In this document: positions 40,301 through 52,300 of the stretch, piece by piece
How positions within the stretch are numbered: the stretch's first letter is position 1
How the letters are laid out: every line of letters begins with the position of its first letter
Origin: Echinarachnius parma
Lineage: Eukaryota > Echinodermata > Echinoidea > Clypeasteroida > Echinarachniidae
NCBI GenBank assembly: GCA_037951105.1
Contig: JBAMJV010003083.1
Location: forward strand, 123,869 to 187,868
Direction: 5' to 3'
Length of the DNA stretch: 64,000 nt
Made by a program: the position numbers and the translations under genes
The notes under the pieces: model-generated
Seen by the model: the letters and a program-made list of their open reading frames with translations, nothing else
Databases searched by the model: none
Told to the model about the DNA's origin: nothing

Positions 40301-43300
40301 CTAGCTCTGATCGAGCTGTCTCTGCTTCTGAGCGAGCCTGCTCAAAGCTCTGTGCCAGTGTGGAGTACTGTGCACTAGCCTGGTTGTAAGCCTGTTCATA
40401 CTGTGCTAGGGCTGCCTTCAGGGCTGTAACTGCATTGGTGTTCTCCGCTGCGTCAGATTCAAGCTTTGACTTCGCCTCTCTAGCTTCTTGCAGTTCCTTT
40501 TCCATCTGTTCCCGTTCCTTCTTCCATGCTTCTTCCTGCATTTACAAATACACAATGAATAAAACTTAACAAGAATGGCATATGTTAATTTAATTCTTTA
40601 AGCCATTAACCCATTCCCTACAGGAATCTGGTGGGCCCTGTACAAACTCTATAAGATTGCCACATCTAGTAGGGAACAGGTTAATAAACATGTCATACGA
40701 CTCGTGCATGCATCTGAATCACACATTTTAATGTTGTGTTCTTTATTTTTTAGAAATATTTGACAGTACTGATCTTCTAATAACTGAAACAATACAGAAT
40801 ATACATGCAGCATTGTATCATTCACATTTTTAATCAAACAATATTAACCATATATCATAACAGGGCCACGTTGCAGAAAGAGATACAATCGATTGTACGT
40901 TACAATTAATTGTGAAATGTGCATGTTTCAACCAGATTTGTGCATTCAGAGCACATGATCTGACTTACAATCAATTATAACTTATAATTGATTGTATCTC
41001 TTTCTGCAACAGGGCCTAGAAAAGGATAAGGATCCCAAAGTCCTGATCAGGTCAATACGCAATTTTTAAAATTCATACAAGTATATGTTCAGAAAGATAA
41101 CCTATTGACAAAAATGTTTAATTTGCTATAACATGTATTCTCTACATATCCTAGGCAAATATTTTCCGGACCAGTCTTGAATGGGTTCACATTAATCAGC
41201 AATGATACTATAGGGCAATTCCACGCCAAATGAGCCAAAAGTGGAAAAATCAAATGAGGATTATTTCTGATCTTGTTTATTTTTTCTGGATTATTTTTTC
41301 ATAAATCATGATCACATAATGATATCTTTCAGTTTACATGATTAAAAAAAATATTGGGCACCATACATGAACCTATACACATGGGACTACACAGTGCCTA
41401 TTTCTAGATTTTCTTTATTTTTTGCATTCCTTTCTAATATTTTTCTGTTTTAAGGTACCAAATTGGATGATTGAATATCACAATATGTGTTCAGATTAAA
41501 AATTCAGTCTTTTGAGAGCCCTAAAGTATATTTTTAATGAATAAAAAACTCTGTCCTTCCGTTACCGAACAGTGAAGCAATTAACTTTTTGTAATTAATA
41601 TACCAATAGACATATTTTTTTCAAATAAGTGTTGTAATTCTCTTAGAACATTAGGGAATAGAATAACATGATAGTCCTCTTAACTTCACAGAGATTGGAT
41701 CATAACTAAAGAACTTGAAAATCCATGTCCATTTTGATGTCCTTCCGTTACCGGCCTCATTAGTGTCCATATCTAATAAACAAAATGTTTTTTAAAAAAT
41801 TTTTAAAATAGGAAATCAAAGGTGTCCCACCAAGAGTCTCAGAAATGTAATTTACAATGATGAATCACAAGCAGGATCCTGGAATTATTTGATTTAATTT
41901 CAAAAATTGCGTCTGAATGTCCTTCCGTTACCGTGGAATTGCCCTATAGTGACACAGGATTCCCTTACATTGTCGACAAACTGTTCCTGCATGGATCTCA
42001 TCTGCTCCTTGGTGACCCCCAGCCTGTCCCCCAGGGCTGCCATGCTGGTCTGGTGGTCAGTCAGAGTCTTGTCCTTCTCACCCACCTCTGTCTGTAGCAT
42101 GTCAATCATCCTCACCTTGGCTTCCAGGTTCTCCTCTGCCTCCTCACACCGCTGCTCCAAGCGCTGCACAGTTAGCAAAACAAAAACATACAACGATAAC
42201 CACCATTATAAAGATTCTTTAATTGTCTTCTTAATAGCTATGTTAGCTTGTGGTATTCAATAACCTTCATATCAAATTCTTCTCATCATCATCTCATCGC
42301 TGCTCCGATTTATGCAACTTTAACAGAACTGAATTAATTCATTATCTCATCTCCAATGCCTCTTTCTCATCAGATTATTGGTTCTCTCCTTTCAACTGCC
42401 TCTGTCTGTAGCTTGTTGATAATCTGTACTTTGGATTTCATATTCTTCACTATTTCCTGAAAGTACTGCTCAATCTTCTGCAATGACATTTCAAACTGGA
42501 TTTCAGCCTTATGGATTGAAAAAAAGAATGTCATAATCTGATCCTAATAACCAGTGTTGTCATGTTGGTTTAATCTGATCCTAATAACCAGTGTCGTCAT
42601 GTTAGTTTTTACCAAACCGTTTCATACATTCTTACATAAATCACCATTTTACATCATATGAGATGCACCATCTGAATTATTACAAAACAACTTATTCAAA
42701 TATATAGGGCAAATATTTGCATGAAGGCTCTACAAACTTGTGTTTTATGACTTGCCCAGATACAATACTTGACTATATTTGTTACATTAATTTGCCACTC
42801 TGTTTCAGAGCACTCTAAGAGAAATCTCTAATGAACAGTAGAAACCCTTTTTCTTAGAATAATTTGGATGTAGATTTCTTGCCCTGATTTAGCAAGTGAG
42901 TTCAAAAAGTACTTGCCCTCAATTGATTTTCACTTGCAGGATGGCAAGTTGGTTTGTAGAGCACTGGCATGTATTGGAATTACCTTGATCTCCTGTCCTT
43001 GCCTTGCCTCCATCTCCCCTTTCTCCTGCCCCTCATACACCTGGAGCTTCTCCTCCAGGACCAGTCTCTCCTTCTCAAACCTCTCCCTCTCCTGCCTCAA
43101 CACGGCCTCCTTGGACTCAGCCTCATCAGCCAGCTGTGTCATGGTCTCGTCAGTCTTCTCCATCTTGCTCCGCATATTTTCAAGAACCTTGTTCAGATCC
43201 TCAATAACCTTGTCTTTCTGAACACACTCTTCCTGAATGACCTGTAACAAAAAAGAAAGAAAGGGTGTGTTCACAATCTTTCCATAATGTTCTCAATAAC

Positions 43301-46300
43301 ATTAGATCCTTGATTGCTTTGTCTTTCTGAACACACTCCTCTTGAATGACCTGCAACAAACAGGAAAGAAAAGCTGTGTGCACAATCTTTCAATAATGTT
43401 CTCAAGAACCTTATTTAGATCCTTGATTGCCTTGTCATTCTGAAGACATTCTCCCCGATGTACATCTACTAAACAGGACAGAAAGGACATATTCAGAAAC
43501 TGCACAATTATTCTAAAGAACTTCACTGATATTCAGATCCACAATCACTTTGTACTTTTGGCACTTATCTATCATCTTGCAGTACCTGTAAACTAACATA
43601 TGGTCGATTCCAACGAAAAGTGTACACGGCCAGATTTTTAGGTTCGAATTTCAAACTGCTTTGATTTTTTAATCCTTTTGCACATGTTAAGTAGACATGT
43701 CAACCATAACTAGAAAAAAAGTGCCATCACTAATCTCTCCGAACGGCCAGGTAATGGCCTTGAGAAGTTAATGGTACATTTCCTAACGTTGCCTACGAAT
43801 GCAGATGAATTACTTTAAAAATGTGATTATGGAACTCCAAATCAATCTGCCTCATGCAAACATTTGCTTTTATTTCATCTATAAGATGCTAATCATGGAA
43901 TACATTCACATATTGTGTTTTAAACATCACTCTGTTATAAATTTTCAAGTTCGAATGTTTTATTAGTGTGTTGAGATTTTCCTGTCTTAAAAACATGAGG
44001 TTGTATCACTTTTCATAATCTCTTTAATAATATGTGAATCAGAATTATTTTCCACTATCTTAAAGAGTGGGAAATACCCTTTCCAAAAATATCAAATTTA
44101 GGTTTGTGCGCAAAAATATGACACATATACAATGTACGTGAAAAATAAGTATTCGTAGGCAACATGTAATTTACTTTATACGTAGGTAACAAAAACCTTT
44201 TATTCACAGTGACTGTCACGAAATATGGGGGTCCCTTGTCAGTTCTAAGTGAGATACGATCATACAAATGTGCTTACAATCAATTGGGTGTAAAATACTT
44301 CTTACAAATTTACACTGACACCATAAGTGGTGTCCTCAAAACAAAATATATATTCAATGTGAACATTTGGACATTTAAACCTGACTATAGATTTGAATTC
44401 CTAATGTTGATCGATAGTATCCACATCATTGATATTGCAAACATTATGTAAGAAAATGTTTAATCTGGAATTTCTAGGGATACGATACATTCGGGTAATA
44501 CAGAAACGAATATTATAGTTTGTTCGTAGGTAACATTTTTTTGTTCATATATTCAAAGATACCTGTAGTAGGCAAAGTTAATTACTGTATTTGGACTATA
44601 CGAAAAATAACTTGTATACCTATGGTCTGTAAAAATATACTGTTCCTGACATATAAAAACACGAATTTGAGAAAGAGAGGGCATATATTTGTTTTGATAT
44701 TTGAGTGAATCACTGTATAATGTGTACATCAGCGTGCACATAAAATGACAAACATACATTTGAAACGATGAGTGGTAATATATTATCTGTTTGATAAATG
44801 CAATAAAGGATCATTTGAGATTTCTAAAAAAACAGTACATACAGCGCTCTTATCATGTTCTTAAAGGGTTGAATATTTATGAAACACATTGGGCAATCCT
44901 GCATATCCCAACAGCTTACTTAGTTTGATCGAACCCTCCAATTTAATTGGAATGTTTCTAAGATTAACTTGTATTGTTTCCAGTTTTGTGTCTTACAGTA
45001 TATTATTGTATTGTGCTAAAATATAAGGTTAATCTGATTATGTGCTACATTTATCAAGAATATTATAAACGAAGTTATTCTTGGAGATGTATGTGTACAT
45101 TATGTAATGCTGCAATAATATTAATAAAATCAAACGGCAGCATATGAAAACATCACAGCACGGCATCATCATTGTTTTCAAGTACGTTATTTTACTTTTT
45201 AACAACAAAAATGGCCGTTAAATAAATCTTTATAGCAATCATAACCTGTTTAACAATATCAATATTTCAGTGTACATGCTCTTGTTATATGTGATATAAT
45301 ATTAAATAAAGAAAATGCTAATAAGTTGTATCATCTTATAGATATACTAACTAAAACACAATTGCGATATTACAAAAAATAATCGAATTTTCTATCTACC
45401 CAAGATACAAAAAGTATATATCTGAGGTAATGGGAGAACGGTTGGGATAAGGTACATGTATAGCTGGAAGTTAGGCGAAACATATTGATTGTTTTTCAAT
45501 TCAAATTTTCGGAGGGGGTAAGGGGGTATTTTGAGATAAATAATTTAACCAAATTGAGCCAATGTATTACATGAAGCGCCATTTTATACATATCATTCTT
45601 ACCATCTTTATATAATATATTAAGACATCAAATGGTGTGTTCTTCGGTATTTTACCCACTTTATAAAGAGCCATATCTGATTCAATCTCTCGTGTGATTG
45701 GAATACGAATGAAAGTAATCGATTACGTCGACTTATCACGTGGTTTATATACAACTGTTCGCCAAAAATCATAGTGCATATACGTCAACGTAGATACCAT
45801 GTACACAGACTCCATGATATGTTTTTACAAGGAAAATTTCATAGACAAAGATACCAAAATGCAATTCGAACAACGGCAATTGCTTTTTGGGGTCGAATGG
45901 GTTGATCATCTTGATGCAGATAGTGGGCCATCAGATGCATGTGGTTTTTAAACACTTTTTTGTATTAACCGATTAAAAAAATCAATGATGACATCATTAC
46001 TTTTGTGTATTCGGAACTTTGTAAACAAAATAAATCACATTTTCAGTCGAAACTCTAGATGATGATAGCATCTGGTCGGATTTAGAAAGCGCACACTTAT
46101 CAGGTTGATTGTGACATAGAAATGGGCTTTAATATCCGAAAGTTTACTTTTTTCTTGTTACCTACGAGTACATTTTACCTACGAATACAGAGTGTCCCCA
46201 TGATAAAATGCCACATTAATGTTCTTATTAAAGCATTGACTATCGTTATTTTGATTTTAATATATTGCCAAAGGATGCCTTCGAATCATACACATACATT

Positions 46301-49300
46301 CATTTATTAATATGATGATTACGCTTGTTTAACAAGCAGGAGAAGATCGTTTAATGTTAAATGAGGCAAAAAAAGTAACTTTTTTAACCTGGTGTGCTCG
46401 TAATCTAAATGCCCCAAAAATATGAACATTATAACGCATGAAAAGGAAATTTGTTTCATACCATAACACGCTCATTTTCTTCAAATAGCCAAAATATCTA
46501 CGTGATTTTGCTGTTTGAAATAATGTCAGCGCAGGAATCAAACTCCCTATGTCATGTTTGTATTCGTAAGTAACGTTTAATTTGTTAAAAGTTACTTACG
46601 AATGCAACACATTTTGTTGAATATCTCCTAAAATCATTATTTGAAAACGATAAATCCTTGCACATATTAGCGTTATGCTATATTCCATCTGTTACTAAGT
46701 TATCTCTCACTAATCTACATACATATTGAAGCTACGACATTATGAAGTGTATACGTAGGTAATGCCATTTTTTTTACCAAACGGGCCTTTTCAGCTTTTG
46801 ACATTTCTGACGGCTATACAATAAAAACACTAGGATTTTCGATAATGCATTTCAATAGCAGACACATGAGGGTTTAAGTTGAGCACACATTTTCAATCGT
46901 GTGATGAATTTTTCAATAAGGTTATGAGTGCTAAAAAATGTATTCGTAGGCAACGCTTAAAATTTACCACTAGGTAAAAAATCACCAAAAATCACATGAT
47001 TGCCAGTTAGTTACAAAAACTCATATAATGAGTCCTGACATATGCAACAACTTCCCATGTAAAAATAAACCAATTCGTATCAAGTCTTCATTCTAAGATT
47101 TTAACCGCTCAAAAAAACGTTAAGAGATTTTTTTCAAAAGTGGTCAAAAATAGCATGTTTTTTGTTCCTGTAGAAAAAAATATAAATGCAATGGTCACAA
47201 ATTTTGTATGGCGCGAAAGGTATTGCCAAGATGCATCTGCTCAAAGAAAAATCGAGATTGTAGGACCTTTCAAAAAAATCAAATAGGTCTGAACATGCCG
47301 TGTACACTTTTCGTTGGAATCGACCATATATATTAGAGGCCATGCTCACAAACAGATGTTGTGTTGAAAAGTTAAATACATTATCACTAATTAAAACAAC
47401 TATTTAATAACTACCATCAAAACGATATAAAAAATAGTACATATGCACAATGATGAAAGGATAAATATGAATACAAATAAGAAGTGCATACAAGTATTGA
47501 CTAATATATGCATTGGTCATGAAAATGAAAATATAATAGAAATTTGAATCAAAATAGCATGGTGCTGGTAAGATAATATTTCAGGACTGGAGTCCTGCTT
47601 GAGAGTAATGTTGAGAGGTGACCAATGTACATTGAAATGGAAGAATATACCATGAACCTGGGGTAGTAAGGGATTACACCAAGGGTGCACAAGGTGATGA
47701 AAGAATGCCATGCACACTGCAAACTACATTGTATAACCTTAACCTTCTAACATGACACCAAACTAAAAGCCACAACTATCCCTATAGCACACAGTATGAA
47801 CCTTACCTTGATAGCCTTATCTCTTCCCTCTAGAACCTGGTCCTGGTCTTTACTCATCAGCTGAGCTCCATGGGCCTGGTGTTCCAGGACCGAGACCTGC
47901 TCACTCTGTTCCAGGATCAACTGGTCCTTACGAACAAGCTGTTCCAGTACCTCCCTGGACTTGGTCTCTTCCTCTTGTAACATCCTCTACATTATAAAGC
48001 ATATTCAGTGTCCCCACCATTATCATGTAACATCCTCTACATTAGAAAGCATATTCAGTGTCCCCACCATTATCATGTAACATCCTCTACATTAGAAAGC
48101 ATATTCAGTGTCCCCACCATTATCATGTAACATCCTCTACATTAGAAAGCATATTCAGTGTCCCCACCATTATCATGTAACATCCTCTACATTAGAAGGC
48201 ATATTCAGTGTCCCCACCATTATCATGTAACATCCTCTACATTAGAAAGCATATATTCAGTGTCCCCACCATTATCATGTAACATCCTCTACATTAGAAA
48301 GCATATTCAGTGTCCCCACCATTATCATGTAACATCCTCTACATTAGAAAGCATATTCAGTGTCCCCACCATTATTTGTATGCCCTGAAAATTGTTGAGT
48401 TCATTTTGTTTTCATGCCTGAATTGTGATCCCAAACATTTGAGGAAAGACACAGCTGTTCAACTTTCATTCAGTAACAGTTCAATACTATGGGTCCTCAA
48501 TATCCAATAGTATTCAAATACATTCAAAATCTTCATGCATTGTTACTAGTATTTTATGATGGATGGAATTAGCAATAAGGAAATTATAGGAACTTTCATA
48601 TCATATCATCATCCATTCAATTGCTTCAAATGCATATATGTGCAAACAACTTAAATGGATCTTTAATTTCAAAAGCATGAATATGAAAGGTTATGATCCA
48701 TATATGAGAAACATGGTCTTTCACACATGCAGTCTACATGCATGCTAGCAAGGGGAAAAGGGTTTTCCTCAAATTACTGCACCAAAATCAGGCGATGGTT
48801 CTGTCATGCAAGCATCATGAATAATGGTAAGTTCATTAAGCAATCACTTTGAAAATGTTGGGCAAATATTGAACAGAAAATGACAAGGAACAGTTGGAAC
48901 TGTTTAAGATTTGATATTGAAACAAAATGGACATGCAATGAATAGAATGGAAGTCAATATTTAGATGAAATCACTAAAAAGTATAAAATATGTATGATTT
49001 AATTATTTATCATACCGAGGATTAATAACAATTTGACAATAATTATTATTTCATGTTATTTCCTTTTCTTTAGCTTATTGATGAATTATAATAGAAATTA
49101 ATTAATTAGATCAATATAAAATATGATGCAACATTTATGTTTGAAAGAAAGGGTGTGAAAACCATGCACTTTTGAAAATGGAACTTAAATGAACTGTGAT
49201 CAAGTCAATGCTCATAGAAAATAGTGCATCTAATTTGATTGAAACATAATGGCCCAAATTGTCATCAGTGGCAGAACTTTAGTCTGGGCTAAAAAGGCAG

Positions 49301-52300
49301 AAACTACCAGGAACCTGTTAAACCTTGTTGCACCTGTGGACCCACTGATGGTTGCCATTTGCCACCAGAGATATTATAATTGTTTCCTTTCATTATCCAG
49401 TCAATCCCTCTAGTTCTGTTTAGGCATCAGGACAATGGGCCACTTGTAATTCAAGTCATAGTATAGTCAGTCATCAGTAAAATTGCATCCTGGATCATCC
49501 AGCACATTATATTGCTTGTGACCGGTTATACCATTACTGAAGTGGCAAGGGGATCTTTGTCCTAATGCCTTGAAACAGAACTAGAGGGACTGACTGGATA
49601 ATGAAAGCAAACATCTCCCATGGCAAATAGCAACCATCAATGGGTCTACAGGTGCAAAATGGTTTAACAGGTTACTGGTAGTTTCTGTCTTTTTAGCCCA
49701 GACTTTAGTTGTGCCACTGATGAGAATTTGGGCCAATATGGTTTTAAATAGATATTTGATGAAAAAAGGTACAGCTTCAAATCGTCGCTGGGCAATTAAA
49801 AGGACAAATTGACGGTATCGATAGCAAAAAACGATACTTTCTTTTTTGGAAGAAACAACATTTTGACATTTTGGGCAATAATATTTTTTAAATGCCAAAT
49901 CCAGTAATCTTGTTTAGTGAAACAGTTATGTAGGCTATAAAGCAATCAAGTCGTTTAATTTGGCCTACGCTCAGTTCTTTTTAACGGAGTTATTTACGCA
50001 TTTCTGAATTTGCCCTTTTTACATGCACGATATCGCGTCGATATTGGGCATGAAAAAGGACAAAATGCGTATTGCCCTTTTACGCGCATTGATAATGCAC
50101 AGGCAATGCGCGCAACTTGGCGCAATAAAGGGCAGCTAAAAGGGCAAATCCCTTTTTGTCCTTCGTATTGCCCATATGATATATATTTTTGATTTTCTCA
50201 AAAAGTTGGGCACATATGGAAATTCTAAACATATCATCGGATAGGTTTTAAAGAACTCTATCTGAAAATAAAATAAAAACAAAATCGATATTCGACGATA
50301 ATATCGGCCATTTTGCCCTTTTTATTGCCCAGCGACGAAATATGGAATAAGAAAAATATTGTGATATATATGAAATGTTTGTTGACAAAAGTTAATTTCA
50401 AACATTTTGTCCATTACATAACTACTTCTAACCTCAAGGTCTGCTATTCTGTTGTTGAGTTGTGTTGTTGGTGCTGTATCCATGACGACGGCAGCCCCAC
50501 CACTCCTCACAGCTTCCAACATGGCATCTCTCTTCTCTATCATCTTCTCTTTCTCCTAATAATACAAACAAGCAGAGCAAAGATATTCATCTTCAAAGAA
50601 TCATTTCAATGTTTGCCATAATACAAATATTTCCCTTTTTAAATTCTCATACTTCATCTAAAGGCCTTCAACATTGTCACTTCAATATTTTGTATCCATA
50701 AATGATTTGGGTCAAACTCAAAGCCATTTGAGTTACTGTTTAATAGCGAATTGCCTTATATTGCCTATATCAGCAAGACTGTCTATACCCTGCAAATGAA
50801 CCACATTTCCTCCCATCACCATTTCCGTTTATCAGGTTACATTTGACATAGAAAACTTTTACTGTTTTCTAGTTCTTATAAATATGATACATGTTTTTTC
50901 TTTAATTTAATTAAAATTTACCTGTACTTTGCAAATCATTCTTCTCTCTGCTAATCTATTCTCTGGTAACATTTGTTATTATTTTAAGGTATATCTGTCA
51001 GCGAATATTGCCTGTTTTGTCACTGATAATGTCTTCCAGCTCTGTTTGGTGCAAGAACCTCTCACTCTCCTCATGCTTTTCATTAATCAATTGTCAACAT
51101 TGTTTGTATCTTAACCAATTCAGACTGATATATTTTGCTATAACATGCATTCTCCAATAGACCCCAACCCAGAGTATCTTGGGGAGTTACCTGTAATTCA
51201 GCGATCCTTCTTCTCTCTTGTTCCTCTAGCTCATTGATGCGTTGCTCACATTCTCTGATCCGATTGTCCCTGTCGTTCAGTGTGGCTTGTTTGCCATTGA
51301 CAATGTCCTCAAGCTCTGTTTGTTTCTTCTTGCTTTCTGCGAGAGCCTTTTCACTTTCATCAAACTTCTTCTTCATCAGCAGCAACTTGCCTCTACTGGA
51401 CGCTTCCTCCGTTTCACCATCCTACAAGAAACAAGAATAGACATTATTGGCTATGAAATATGCAAAGTGTCCTTTGGAACTATTTATTAGCATATTCTAC
51501 AGATTTATTATCCATGTAAAGTAACCATACCAGCACTTTGCTCCCTCTGTGTTACCGTCCTACAGTAACACACATCAAACATTTATGGCTAAAGAGTTAT
51601 AATAAACCACATCATCATCATCATAGTCATTATCATCATAACTATCATAAACATTTAACCACCTATTGTTGTTGTAATCATCACCAGCTTCATTATTGTC
51701 TAGTCATCATTAACATCATAATCACCATCATCATCAACACCACCACTGGTCAACATTATCATCATCTGTATTGTTGTCAACATCGTCATCATCATCATCA
51801 CCATGTTACCTTGGGCTTGGTGCCTGCTGTTTTGCCCCCCTTTGCCTCCTCTAGCTGCCCAGTAAGAGTGGCTATCTTGGCTTTGGCCTGTAGCTTGACC
51901 TTTGACAGTTTAGCGTTTGCCTCCACCAACTCCTTGTCCTTCTGTCTGATCATGTCCTTGAGTTGTCCTAGCAACCGTCCCTGTTCTTTCAGCTGCTCCT
52001 CAAAGTCTACATTAGTAAAGCTAGCATCTCCTGCTGACACAAAGCTTGCATCACCAGGGGATGTCACACTGGTGTCTGCTGCATAGCTAGGAGCCTGTGG
52101 ATTCAATGTGGAATGATGTACTTGAAACATATTCATTGTTTATTAAATCATGTTCTAGTTCTCCGCATGTAAGATTTCTTATATTTTCACCCTAACCTTG
52201 TTTTCATTATAACGACTCAACCCGTTGCTTACGGGAACTGTGAGGGCAATGTACAAAGCCTAGATGGGGATTTCTAAATCTAGAAGGGAACGGGTTAATA

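Noticed and set aside
42395-42490. Exon 7 copy as a real additional exon
   Set aside because: It keeps an acceptor and an open frame, but I find no donor, divergence is high, and the phase chain works without it. RNA could overturn this.
43302-43526. Upstream exon 6 copies as real alternative exons
   Set aside because: The nearest copy shifts frame soon after the acceptor and the others lack matching donors. Skipping all of them keeps perfect phase between exons 5 and 6.
47981-48375. CRISPR-like regular repeats
   Set aside because: The units are contiguous 50-bp tandem repeats without unique spacers, in an animal gene intron.
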